A DNA stretch of 38,244 nt from an uncultured Afifella sp. (GTDB taxonomy: Bacteria; Pseudomonadota; Alphaproteobacteria; Rhizobiales; Afifellaceae): NCBI GenBank assembly GCA_947259045.1, contig CAMYKZ010000033.1:1-38244 (forward strand). The letters run 5' to 3'. Of this stretch, positions 8,838 through 16,335 are shown piece after piece (the first letter of the stretch is position 1; every line of letters begins with the position of its first letter). The notes beneath the pieces are model-generated. The model ran no database searches, was not told the origin of the DNA, and worked only from the letters and a program-made list of their open reading frames with translations. The position numbers and the translations under genes are program-made.

Positions 8838-10220
8838 ATGAGTATCGAACCGGTTCTCACCCGCATCGACAATAATCTGGATGCCAGCCTTGAGCGGCTG
8901 TTCGAGCTTATCCGCATCAAATCGATCTCCGCCGACCCGGCCTACAAGGACGATTGCCGCCAGGCGGCGGTCTGGTGCGCGGAACAGTTGACGGAAATCG
9001 GCATATCCGCGTCGGTCAGAAAAACCGTCGGCCATCCGATGGTGGTCGGCCATTATGATGGCGCGGGCCCTGATGCGCCGCACATTCTGTTTTACGGCCA
9101 TTATGATGTCCAGCCGGTCGACCCGCTGGAACTCTGGGAGGCCGACCCGTTCGACCCGAGGGTGACGGACGTGGACGGCGAGAAACGCATCATTGCCCGC
9201 GGCGCCTGCGACGACAAGGGCCAGTTGATGACCTTTGTGGAGGCCGCCCGTGCATGGGTTTCGGAAACCGGCGGCCTGCCGGTCAATGTCACAATTCTGT
9301 TTGAAGGCGAGGAGGAATCCTCAAGCCCGAGCATGATCCCGTTCCTGAACCAGAGCGGCGAGGAACTGAAGAAGGACGTCGCCTTTGTCTGCGATACCAG
9401 CATGTGGGACCGCCGGACGCCGGCGATCACCACCATGTTGCGCGGCATGCTGTCGGAGGAGATGGTCATCCGCGCGGCCAGCCACGATTTGCATTCGGGC
9501 ATGTATGGCAATGCGGCGCGCAATCCGATCCACCTGCTGGCGAAAATCATTGCCGACATGCGCGACGAGACCGGCCGCATCACGCTGCCCGGTTTTTACG
9601 ACGGCGTGCCGGACCTGTCGCCGGAACAGAAAGCCCAATGGGATACGCTGGGTTTTGACGAGAAAGCCTTTTTCGACTCGATCGGCCTGTCGATACCAGC
9701 CGGCGAACAGGGATATCCCGTGCTGCAGCAAATCTGGTCGCGGCCGACCATGGAAGTCAACGGCATTGTCGGCGGTTATACCGGTGCCGGCGCCAAGACG
9801 GTGATCCCGGCGCAGGCCTCGGCCAAGTTCACGTTCCGTCTGGTCGGCGACCAGGATCCTGAAGCGATCCGGGCCGCGTTCCGGGCTTTTGTCAATGAGC
9901 GGCTGCCGGCTGACTGTTCGGCCGAGTTCATCGACCATGGCGGCGAGCGCGCCGTCACCCAGCCCGGCGACAGCCATTGGGTGCAGACGGCCAAGGCGGC
10001 ACTGTCTGCGGAATGGAACAAGGACGCCGTGCTGATCGCCATCGGCGGCTCGATCCCCATCGTTACCCAGTTCAAGAAACATCTCGGCATGGATTCCGTA
10101 CTGGTCGGCTTCGGTCTTGACGATGACCGCATCCATTCGCCGAACGAGAAATACAATCTGACCAGCTTCCACGGCGGCATCCGCTCGTGGGCGCGGATCC
10201 TGGGCGCTCTGGCGGGGTAG
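8838..10220 (+). CDS. M20 family metallopeptidase (dipeptidase / DapE-ArgE-CPG2 type)
   Basis: A 460-residue zinc peptidase. Metal-binding motifs are visible in order: LFYGHYDVQPVDP (first histidine and the catalytic-side aspartate), ARGACDDKGQ (bridging aspartate), FEGEEESSSP (catalytic glutamate pair), FVCDTSMWD, and a late RIHSPNEKYNL histidine. A dimerisation (lid) domain lies between. The arrangement is that of cytosolic nonspecific dipeptidases (CNDP-like) rather than of DapE itself. The product should be cytosolic and hydrolyse small peptides. It follows the DUF853 gene after 4 bases, so the two are probably co-transcribed, though no functional link is known. Confidence 0.92.
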   Translation: MSIEPVLTRIDNNLDASLERLFELIRIKSISADPAYKDDCRQAAVWCAEQLTEIGISASVRKTVGHPMVVGHYDGAGPDAPHILFYGHYDVQPVDPLELWEADPFDPRVTDVDGEKRIIARGACDDKGQLMTFVEAARAWVSETGGLPVNVTILFEGEEESSSPSMIPFLNQSGEELKKDVAFVCDTSMWDRRTPAITTMLRGMLSEEMVIRAASHDLHSGMYGNAARNPIHLLAKIIADMRDETGRITLPGFYDGVPDLSPEQKAQWDTLGFDEKAFFDSIGLSIPAGEQGYPVLQQIWSRPTMEVNGIVGGYTGAGAKTVIPAQASAKFTFRLVGDQDPEAIRAAFRAFVNERLPADCSAEFIDHGGERAVTQPGDSHWVQTAKAALSAEWNKDAVLIAIGGSIPIVTQFKKHLGMDSVLVGFGLDDDRIHSPNEKYNLTSFHGGIRSWARILGALAG

Positions 10221-10267
10221 GGGTTGGTTCAGTCGGGCAGGCGTTCGCCGGTTGCCATGTCGAAATT

Positions 10268-10750
10268 TCAGACTGCCGGCAGATCGCCATCGCAGATCGC
10301 GCAGACGAACCAGGCATCGCGAACAATGTTCCGCTCACCACAATTCGGGCAGAGCCGGAAAACAAATTGTGTCGTGAAGTCGCCGGGATGGCGAACGCCG
10401 ATTTTCTCAAGAGCAGCTGCGACGGGCGGCCAGGAATCCGGTTCCGGGCAGAAGCCGGTCGACTGGTTCGTAACCGCCGCGACAGCCAATTCGGATATTT
10501 CAAAAGTCATTTCACCGGCTGAAAGAACCGGGCCGCCCCGAGCGCAGTGAACATGCTCCGACCGCCTGTCCGCCAGCCTCAAAGCGCCGATTCTGTCGAC
10601 AATAAAGGTTGCCGTCAAATGTCTGTCGCCGTCATTATGGGCCGCGAACCAGGCCTCAAGGTCAGGCAAACTTCTGATCGAAGCACCCGGAGTCGCGTCT
10701 TGCAAATCCTGCAGGAGCTCCGGCGGTCCGACGTAAGCATAGAGGCGCAT
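10268..10750 (-). CDS. Conserved hypothetical protein with C-terminal zinc-ribbon-like cysteines
   Basis: This 160-residue protein starts MRLYAYVGPPELL. Its middle carries ADRRSEHVHCARGG and VLSAGEMTFE, then VTNQSTGFCPEPDSW, and it ends with CPNCGERNIVRDAWFVCAICDG, a CxxC...CxxC pair that probably binds zinc. From memory this segment order recurs in unrelated bacteria as an uncharacterised family, but I cannot name it. I chose the ATG at 10750; the longer in-frame reading upstream runs through the palindromic repeat region and is not protein-like. It converges on the dipeptidase gene with a gap of under 50 bases. Function unknown. Confidence 0.78.
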   Translation of the reverse strand: MRLYAYVGPPELLQDLQDATPGASIRSLPDLEAWFAAHNDGDRHLTATFIVDRIGALRLADRRSEHVHCARGGPVLSAGEMTFEISELAVAAVTNQSTGFCPEPDSWPPVAAALEKIGVRHPGDFTTQFVFRLCPNCGERNIVRDAWFVCAICDGDLPAV

Positions 10751-10836
10751 CCTATTTCCCAACGCCGTTTGGCTTATCGATCGACATTTCCGCCCAATCG
10801 GTTCCCGTCTCCGCGCTGCAGAACCGTTTGCGCAAG

Positions 10837-10885
10837 ACCCCACCCCGACGCTTCGCGCCGACCCTCCGCACAAGGTGGAGGGTGA
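10837..10885 (-). repeat. Palindromic intergenic repeat, copy A
   Basis: Read on the minus strand this contains a GGAGGGT/ACCCTCC hairpin around CCTTGTGC and then a GCGAAGCG...GGGGTGGGG end. The same order of blocks is found in copy B on the opposite strand. This is the look of the short mosaic palindromes that are scattered between genes in many alphaproteobacteria. Confidence 0.6.
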
Positions 10886-10974
10886 CGGGCGTCCGAGGAT
10901 AAAACGGAACGCACCTGGCAGGAAGCCTGGCCACGCCCGGGCCAATTATTGCCAAAAGAGGCGGCGGACATTTT

Positions 10975-11035
10975 CCCCTCCCCCGTGTGGGCCCTTGTGG
11001 GGAGGGTGGTCTGAGCGCAGCGAAGGCCGGGTGCG
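10975..11035 (+). repeat. Palindromic intergenic repeat, copy B
   Basis: A CCCTCCCC/GGGGAGGG hairpin around GGGCCCTTG is followed by GTCTGAGCGCAGCGAAGG and CCGGGTGCGG. It matches copy A in inverted orientation with a longer loop. Confidence 0.6.
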
Positions 11036-11170
11036 GCGACGCTGCAAACCCCGCTGGCGGCCCGGCCGATCCGGTGGCACGAAATGTAAGCCGCTTTTTA
11101 CCATCCGGAAACCGGTTTGCGCCATGATACCCTCTCCATCGAATCAGATCATGTCTCCCTTGAGGTTCCC

Positions 11171-11752
11171 ATGAAATCCGTCTGTGTGTTCTGCGGTTCC
11201 AATTCCGGCGAGCGTCCGGCCTATATTCAATCCGCCGTAAAGCTCGGCGCAGCAATCGCCGGCCGCGGACTGAACCTTGTCTATGGCGGCGCGCATGTCG
11301 GCCTGATGGGGGCGCTCGCCGATTCAGCCCTGGCCAGCGGCGGCCGTGTGACCGGGGTGATGCCCAAGGCTTTGGTCGACAAGGAAGTCGCCCATCAGGG
11401 CCTGAGCGAATTCCACCAGGTGGCCTCCATGCACGAACGCAAGGCGCTGATGGCTGATCTGTCGGACGGTTTTGCCGCTCTGCCGGGCGGCGCGGGAACC
11501 CTGGAAGAATTGTTCGAGGTCTGGACCTGGGGCCAGCTCGGCCACCATGACAAGCCGATCGGCTTTCTCAATGTCGAAGGCTATTTCGACCGTCTTCTGG
11601 CGTTCCTCGATCATCAGGCCGGCGAGCGCTTCATGCGACAGGCTCACCGCGACATGCTGATCGTGGAAACCGAAGCCGAGCGTCTGCTTGAGCGCTTCGC
11701 GTCATACCAGCCGCCGCGTGTTGAGAAATGGATTTCCAAGGCTGAGCGCTGA
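11171..11752 (+). CDS. LOG family protein (TIGR00730; possible cytokinin riboside 5'-monophosphate phosphoribohydrolase)
   Basis: The 193-residue protein has the LOG (lysine decarboxylase-like) Rossmann fold: an N-terminal VCVFCGSNSG strand-loop, LVYGGAHVGLMGALAD, and the signature LPGGAGTLEELFEVWTWGQLG with the catalytic arginine/glutamate region. Proteins of this group cleave N6-modified or plain nucleoside 5'-monophosphates to base and ribose phosphate; the old lysine-decarboxylase name is wrong. The exact substrate here is unknown. The ATG at 11171 (MKSVCVFCG) is the family start; an 18-residue extension in frame is not supported. It converges with the dehalogenase gene with 13 bases between. 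Confidence 0.92.
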   Translation: MKSVCVFCGSNSGERPAYIQSAVKLGAAIAGRGLNLVYGGAHVGLMGALADSALASGGRVTGVMPKALVDKEVAHQGLSEFHQVASMHERKALMADLSDGFAALPGGAGTLEELFEVWTWGQLGHHDKPIGFLNVEGYFDRLLAFLDHQAGERFMRQAHRDMLIVETEAERLLERFASYQPPRVEKWISKAER

Positions 11753-11765
11753 CCAGCGCCCGGTT

Positions 11766-12428
11766 TCAGCCGAGCGCTGTAAGCCCTTTCAGATCGGGCA
11801 GAACGGCGGCAGGCGGCAGATCGAGATATTCGTCGGCCACGCCGGTGCGGTTCATCCATACGGTTCTGAAACCGAAGGCGGTTGCGCCGGCAATGTCCCA
11901 GCGGTTGGAGGATTGAAACGACACCGCCTCCGGATAGGCGCGGAAATGGGTCGTCACCAATTCGTAGACCCGCTCGTCGGTCTTGTAGACCTTCAGCGGA
12001 TCGACGGAAAACACCGCGTCGAATAACCCGTCCAGTCCGGCAGCGCTGACCGCCGATGCCAGCATCTCCGGCGAACCGTTCGACAGGATGGCAAGCTGCT
12101 TGCCGCTGGCCTTCAGCGCCTTCATCACCGTTGGCACTTCCGGGTAACAATCGAGCGTGCGATAGGCGTCAAGCAGCGCCGGCTTCATCGAGATGTCCGC
12201 CGACGGCACGGTGGCATAGGCATGGTCGAGCGCCTGTTCCGTCAGCGTCCAGAAATCCAGGTAGCGCCCCATCAGCGAACGGGTCCAGGAATATTCAAGC
12301 TGCTTGGCGCGCCAGATGGCCGACAGCCTGTCAGCGTCAGGACCGACGGCCTCCGCATGGCGGCGTACGGCGGCATGAACGTCAAACAATGTACCGTAGG
12401 CGTCGAAGACAAATATCTGGTGTGTCAT
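11766..12428 (-). CDS. Haloacid dehalogenase type II (HAD superfamily)
   Basis: This 220-residue HAD hydrolase has the nucleophile motif FVFDAYGTLFD near the start, motif II AILSNGSPEML, the lysine in DPLKVYKTDERVY, and the type II signature SSNRWDIAGATAFGFRTVWMNR. Type II enzymes remove halide from (S)-2-haloacids by ester formation on the first aspartate. Related HADs with other substrates share most of these motifs, so the activity is likely but not certain. The ATG at 12428 (MTHQIFVFDAYG) is preferred over an upstream in-frame start. It is divergent from the aminotransferase gene, with about 150 bases between. Confidence 0.85.
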   Translation of the reverse strand: MTHQIFVFDAYGTLFDVHAAVRRHAEAVGPDADRLSAIWRAKQLEYSWTRSLMGRYLDFWTLTEQALDHAYATVPSADISMKPALLDAYRTLDCYPEVPTVMKALKASGKQLAILSNGSPEMLASAVSAAGLDGLFDAVFSVDPLKVYKTDERVYELVTTHFRAYPEAVSFQSSNRWDIAGATAFGFRTVWMNRTGVADEYLDLPPAAVLPDLKGLTALG

Positions 12429-12579
12429 GGAATTCTCCGGTTTGCCCGGACATTCGCGCAAACCCGGCCAAAGGTCCAGATGCCAGATTGTCCCGCTGCC
12501 TGTGACACCTTGCCAAAAAGGGGGCTTTATCTAAGGCCAAATATTGCGCACTGTTGTTGCGAAGGCATGGAGATCGAAG

Positions 12580-13434
12580 ATGAACGACTGGTCGGCAACC
12601 TGGACCTGGATCGACGGCGACTGGCATGAGGGGAATGTGCCGATCCTCGGGCCGCGCACCCACGCCGCGTGGCTCGGTTCGTCGGTCTTTGATGGCGCCC
12701 GCAGTTTTGAAGGGGTGATGCCGGATCTCGACGCTCATTGCGAGCGTGTCAATGCCTCCGCTAGAGCGCTCGGCATGAAGGCGACAATGTCGGTTGAGGA
12801 CATAGCGGCGCTCACCCGCGAGGGCGCCAGGAAATTCGCCGATGAAGCGGCGCTTTATATCCGGCCGATGTACTGGGCGGAACAGGGCGGCTTCATGTCG
12901 GTGCCGGCGGATCCGGAAAGCACCCGCTTCTGTCTCTGCCTCTACGAAACGCCGATGCCGGAACCGACCGGCATGACGCTTGGCCTGTCGCCGTTTCGCC
13001 GCCCGACGCTGGAATGCATGCCGACCAATGCCAAGGCCGGCTGTCTTTATCCCAACAATGGCCGGGCGATCATGGAAGCGGCTTCGCGCGGGTTCGACAA
13101 TGCACTGGTGCGCGACATGCTCGGCAATGTCGCTGAAACGGCGACCTCGAATATCTTTCTCGTCCGCGACGGCGAAGTCTTCACGCCGGCGCCAAACGGG
13201 ACCTTCCTTGCCGGTATTACCCGCCGGCGGATTGTCACCCTGTTGCGCGAAAGCGGGACGCCAGTGCATGAAACGGTCCTGTCGGTCGATGATTTCATGA
13301 ACGCCGATGAGCTGTTTTCAACCGGCAATTATTCCAAGGTCGTCCCGGTGACCGGCCTTGAGGACAGGACATTCCAGCCGGGCCCGGTCGGCAAATCCGC
13401 CCGCAAGCTCTACTGGGAATGGGCACACGCCTGA
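12580..13434 (+). CDS. Class IV PLP-dependent aminotransferase (branched-chain aminotransferase-like)
   Basis: A 284-residue fold-type IV PLP enzyme. It shows SSVFDGARSFEG near the start, the CLYETPMPEP strand, a lysine in MPTNAKAGCLYPN as the Schiff-base residue, and the ETATSNIFLVRDG cofactor loop with FLAGITRRRI after it. Members of this branch are usually annotated as branched-chain amino-acid aminotransferases, but the active-site lysine context differs from canonical IlvE, so a D-amino-acid or other amine donor is possible. The ATG at 12580 has GGAG seven bases upstream; an earlier in-frame start at 12544 lacks a site. Confidence 0.87.
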   Translation: MNDWSATWTWIDGDWHEGNVPILGPRTHAAWLGSSVFDGARSFEGVMPDLDAHCERVNASARALGMKATMSVEDIAALTREGARKFADEAALYIRPMYWAEQGGFMSVPADPESTRFCLCLYETPMPEPTGMTLGLSPFRRPTLECMPTNAKAGCLYPNNGRAIMEAASRGFDNALVRDMLGNVAETATSNIFLVRDGEVFTPAPNGTFLAGITRRRIVTLLRESGTPVHETVLSVDDFMNADELFSTGNYSKVVPVTGLEDRTFQPGPVGKSARKLYWEWAHA

Positions 13435-13570
13435 CCGTCAGAAACCTGCACTGATGCCGATCAAGGCCGTTTTGCAATCTTCATGCGACACATTTGCGTG
13501 ACAAGGTCTGCAATATGCCGGATTTCACCCATATATCCCGCTGCAGACAATTTGAAAAAGGATCCGGCCC

Positions 13571-13906
13571 ATGAACAAACCCGCCATGCTCGCAGCCTTC
13601 GCCGTACTTTTGTTTGCCGGTTCATTTGATCCGGCTGCCGCCTTTGTCAGCCGCAACGACAAACCGCCGGCCGGAGATTGCCGGGCGCTTGCAGCAAGAC
13701 ACGGCGCGGAAAATCTCTGGTTTGGCCGCTATTCGGGTTTTCTCTATCAGGGCAACAAGGCCCGCGAAATTCCGTTTGCCAACCAGGGTTGCTTTGCTTC
13801 CGAAGCCGCCTGCCGGCGCTGGCAGAACGAAAACATGACCTTCACCCGCGGTGGCTCGCTCCGTTACACCAGCTGCCAAGCCGGTGTTTCCTCTCGCTAT
13901 CTGTAA
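13571..13906 (+). CDS. Small secreted cysteine-containing protein (paralogue of the protein at 15491)
   Basis: The 111-residue protein has a clear signal peptide (about residues 1-24, cleaved after AAA) and is preceded by AAGGA at good spacing. The mature part carries PPAGDCRALAARHG, LWFGRYSG, and GCFASEAACRRWQNE, then a last cysteine in TSCQAG. The same order of blocks, with four matching cysteines, is present in the protein at 15491. I know no function. Four cysteines after a signal peptide suggest two disulphides and a periplasmic or exported product. It converges on the cytochrome gene. Confidence 0.8.
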   Translation: MNKPAMLAAFAVLLFAGSFDPAAAFVSRNDKPPAGDCRALAARHGAENLWFGRYSGFLYQGNKAREIPFANQGCFASEAACRRWQNENMTFTRGGSLRYTSCQAGVSSRYL

Positions 13907-13953
13907 GCGGCGCTGTCTGCAAGGCGCGCCATCCGTACGTCATGGACCGGAGG

Positions 13954-14880
13954 TTATTTCTTCGGTTTTTCAAACCCGTCCGGCAGTGCCTGCACAGCCT
14001 TGAGATAGGCTGCAATGGCCTGCCGGTCTTCATCCGGCAGCTTGGCCATATTGTCCTGCACGGCAACCATCGACCCGCCGACGGAATCGAATTCCGGGGT
14101 GAATCCGGATTCCAGATAATAGACGATATCGCTCACCGCCCAGTCCTTCAGGCCTTCCGCGTGCGGGGTAATGTTGGGGATCACGCCTTCGCCGTCGGGA
14201 TTGGGTGCGCCGGCCAGCCAGGCGTCAAGCTTCGGTCCGCCGATCAGGTTGCGCGGTGTGTGGCATTCACCGCAATGGCCCGGCCCTTCAACCAGATACT
14301 GGCCGCGCCGGACGGTCTCGTCACCTGTCGCCAGATCGACGGCGGCATCGCCGTTCAGGAACATCCGCTTCCACAGGCCAAGCCCGCGGCGCACGGAAAA
14401 CGGAAACGGCAGGTCATGGTCGGCAACCGTGTTGGAGACCACCGGCAGCGTTTTCATATAGGCTCTCAGATCGATCAGGTCAGCCGGTTTCATCCGTGCG
14501 TAGGACGTATAGGGAAAGGCCGGATAATAATGTTCATTGGCCGGCGAGACGCCGTGCAGCATGGCATTGAGAAAGTCGCGGTTGCTCCAGGCGCCGATAC
14601 CGGTTTTCGGGTCAGGCGAAATGTTGGGAACCCTGAAAATGCCAAATGGCGTGTTCAGTTCCAGCCCGCCGCCGAGCTTCAGTTTGTCTTCGCCCTTGGC
14701 GCCCGGTGCGGCATGGCAGGACGAGCAGCCGCCGACCAGAAATATCCGCTCGCCATTGACCGGGTCGGCATCGTGGTTGGGCACGGAAATAGCAGAAGAC
14801 ATCTGCGGCGCCGTCAGAAACCAGAAGGCGACGGCGCCGCAGATGCCAAGTATCAGCAATGCCGCAATCAAGCGGCGCAT
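13954..14880 (-). CDS. Membrane-anchored dihaem c-type cytochrome
   Basis: The 308-residue protein has an N-terminal hydrophobic anchor (residues 4-22) and two CxxCH haem sites, CSSCH near residue 53 and CGECH near residue 205, each in a cytochrome c domain. Both domains have suitable methionine candidates for axial ligation. This is the pattern of the COG2010 mono/dihaem cytochromes that serve dehydrogenases and oxidases in the periplasm. The gene starts 2 bases after the stop of the cytochrome c' gene, so the two form an operon and may exchange electrons. No dehydrogenase gene lies next to them, so the electron donor is unknown. Confidence 0.9.
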   Translation of the reverse strand: MRRLIAALLILGICGAVAFWFLTAPQMSSAISVPNHDADPVNGERIFLVGGCSSCHAAPGAKGEDKLKLGGGLELNTPFGIFRVPNISPDPKTGIGAWSNRDFLNAMLHGVSPANEHYYPAFPYTSYARMKPADLIDLRAYMKTLPVVSNTVADHDLPFPFSVRRGLGLWKRMFLNGDAAVDLATGDETVRRGQYLVEGPGHCGECHTPRNLIGGPKLDAWLAGAPNPDGEGVIPNITPHAEGLKDWAVSDIVYYLESGFTPEFDSVGGSMVAVQDNMAKLPDEDRQAIAAYLKAVQALPDGFEKPKK

Positions 14881-14882
14881 TG

Positions 14883-15329
14883 TCAGTTCTTCTTCACGCG
14901 GTAGGCTTCGTGACAGCCCTTGCAGTTCTCCGCGACGCTGCCGAATGCCGTTTTGAAGGCTTCAACAGTTTCCGGTTTGGACTCCGCAGCCGCATCGGCG
15001 TCAGCCCTGAACTTCGCCAATTTCTCGTTGAAGCCGGCCATGTCTTCCCATATTTTCGGACTTGCTGTTGTTTCCATACCGGTTTCTGAACCAGCCGGGA
15101 AATAATCGCCAACCGAATAGGCGGCAGCACGCATGGTCCTGAGCGACAGAGCAGCGATCTTCGGGTCGAAGGGGATTTCTCCCTTCAGCATGCCGCCGCC
15201 GGCACCGGCTGCCGCGCCAACCGACGACATGATGGCCTTGCGTGTTACAATCGGGTCTTCAGCCGCTATTGCGGACGCTGAAACCAGCCCCGCAGCAATG
15301 GCCAGACAAAGGGAAGCGTGTTTGATCAT
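14883..15329 (-). CDS. Cytochrome c' / c556 family protein
   Basis: A 148-residue periplasmic cytochrome with a signal peptide (about 1-22, cleaved after AIAA) and a single haem site near the C-terminus, CKGCHEAYR, which is the hallmark of the four-helix c'/c556 family. The N-terminal DPIVTRKAIM segment matches the first helix that faces the haem. Cytochromes c' bind NO or CO, while c556 types carry electrons; which applies cannot be told without the axial ligand. A GGGAGAG ribosome site precedes the ATG. It is the first gene of a two-gene operon with the dihaem cytochrome. Confidence 0.9.
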   Translation of the reverse strand: MIKHASLCLAIAAGLVSASAIAAEDPIVTRKAIMSSVGAAAGAGGGMLKGEIPFDPKIAALSLRTMRAAAYSVGDYFPAGSETGMETTASPKIWEDMAGFNEKLAKFRADADAAAESKPETVEAFKTAFGSVAENCKGCHEAYRVKKN

Positions 15330-15374
15330 GTATCTCTCCCGTGTTTCAAAGTGGTGTTATCTTATTTGGTTGAA

Positions 15375-15390
15375 TGTCAGCAAGCTGACA
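15375..15390. promoter_or_regulatory. Perfect 16-base palindrome upstream of the cytochrome operon
   Basis: TGTCAGCAAGCTGACA is an inverted repeat of seven bases around a two-base centre. It lies 46 bases upstream of the cytochrome c' start codon and about 100 bases upstream of the divergent secreted-protein gene. The size and symmetry fit the operator of a dimeric winged-helix or helix-turn-helix regulator. No regulator gene is adjacent. Confidence 0.5.
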
Positions 15391-15433
15391 CTGAACAGAA
15401 CGTTTGTGAAAGTAGTATAATTCCGATTTTCCC

Positions 15434-15451
15434 GATCACGCTTTTGTGATC
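15434..15451. promoter_or_regulatory. Inverted repeat GATCAC-N6-GTGATC in the divergent cytochrome/secreted-protein region
   Basis: A perfect six-base inverted repeat with a six-base spacer, inside a longer CCC...GGG pairing. It lies 40 bases upstream of the secreted-protein start codon. It could be a second operator or a small leader hairpin; the sequence alone does not decide. Confidence 0.4.
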
Positions 15452-15490
15452 AACGGGATGTACGGACCGATATGTGAAGGGAACGGCGAT

Positions 15491-15826
15491 ATGAGGCACA
15501 TCAACCAACTTGTTTCAACATTGTGTCGGGGGTTGGGCGCAGCATGCATTTGCGCATTGCTGATTTCACCGGCGGAGGCGATTCGGCCGAAACTTCCGCC
15601 TGCCGGCGATTGCAGTGCGATGGCCGCAGGCAGCGGCGGGACGATCTGGTTTGGCCGGTTTTCCGGCCGGTACGAAGACACGTTTCGGGACGGGTTTTAT
15701 TATCCCGTTGCGGCGAGCGGCTGCTTCAAAAGTGAACAATCGTGCCGGCGCTGGACAAATCAGATGCTCAGCATAACGTCCACGTCTGCGCTGATGAGCT
15801 GCCGGCCCTATGGAGAGGTGAATTAA
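15491..15826 (+). CDS. Small secreted cysteine-containing protein (paralogue of the protein at 13571)
   Basis: The 111-residue protein starts MRHINQLVSTLC with a signal peptide ending near SPAEA. The mature part has PPAGDCSAMAAGSG, IWFGRFSG, GCFKSEQSCRRWTNQ and a last cysteine in MSCRPYG, matching the protein at 13571 block for block. I chose the ATG at 15491 because it gives a normal signal peptide with GAAGGGA upstream; a start 15 codons earlier would bury it. Function unknown. With its paralogue it brackets the cytochrome operon, which suggests a local duplication. Confidence 0.8.
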   Translation: MRHINQLVSTLCRGLGAACICALLISPAEAIRPKLPPAGDCSAMAAGSGGTIWFGRFSGRYEDTFRDGFYYPVAASGCFKSEQSCRRWTNQMLSITSTSALMSCRPYGEVN

Positions 15827-15902
15827 TTCCACCTTCCGTTGAACCGGATGGCCGGCCGGCGCGTCTTATGGATTGAGGGAAAATCCACGGCGGTGCCGGT
15901 CA

Positions 15903-16241
15903 ATGCAAAAATATGTCGTCTGCCTGCTGCTTGCGGTCCTGTGCGGCCAATTGCTGTCAGCGCCAGTCTATGCCGCCAAGGCCTGCGCCAGTTCCGATAT
16001 TGTCGGTGGTGCAAAATCCGCTGCGAAGCAGGCTGCCCGGAAGGCTGCCGTCCAGGACTGGCGAAACCGGGCGGCTCTTGCCCGCGGCCCGATATGGAGC
16101 AATTGGTCCGTGGCCGCGAACCGGCAGGTCGATTGCAGGGCAGCCGGCGGTGCCGTTCAGTGCCGGGCCAGGGCCAGGCCATGCAAGGAACTGGGCTCGG
16201 CGTCCGGACAGTCCGGCGGGAAATACAAGCTGGTGAAATAG
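15903..16241 (+). CDS. Small secreted protein, alanine/arginine-rich with paired cysteines
   Basis: This 112-residue protein has a signal peptide (residues 1-24, ending VYA/AKAC). The mature part is basic, with QDWRNRAALARGPIWSNWSVAANRQVDC and a CRARARPCK end. A similar spacing of tryptophans and a final xPC motif recurs in small secreted proteins of rhizobia as far as I recall, but no function is known. The ATG at 15903 has only a weak ribosome site; a TTG ten codons earlier is the alternative but would extend the signal peptide with charged residues. Confidence 0.68.
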   Translation: MQKYVVCLLLAVLCGQLLSAPVYAAKACASSDIVGGAKSAAKQAARKAAVQDWRNRAALARGPIWSNWSVAANRQVDCRAAGGAVQCRARARPCKELGSASGQSGGKYKLVK

Positions 16242-16279
16242 GTGTCTTGAAATAATTGTCCCGCACTAATCCGGGCAGC

Positions 16280-16309
16280 AAAAACCCGGCGCCGTTTTCA
16301 GGCCCCGGG
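16280..16309 (-). terminator. Intrinsic terminator of the superoxide dismutase gene
   Basis: On the minus strand a CCCGG...CCGGG stem with an inner GCC/GGC pairing around TGAAAAC is followed by TTTTTGC, about 25 bases after the sodB stop. It may also stop transcription arriving from the secreted-protein gene on the other strand. Confidence 0.7.
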
Positions 16310-16335
16310 ATTCGTTTTCTTGAAAAATGCAGACT

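Larger units (their letters stand above)
10751..11170. other. Intergenic region with no gene, holding a pair of palindromic repeats
   Basis: Short open frames exist on both strands here, but none has a plausible ribosome site or recognisable protein. The stretch holds two related GC-rich repeats in opposite orientation (listed separately), joined by about 90 bases of unremarkable sequence. The last 70 bases are the upstream region of the LOG-family gene; I see no convincing promoter. Confidence 0.6.

Noticed and set aside
13678..14904. A 408-codon open frame antisense to the dihaem cytochrome
   Set aside because: The opposite strand encodes two haem sites and a complete cytochrome; this frame has no recognisable content.
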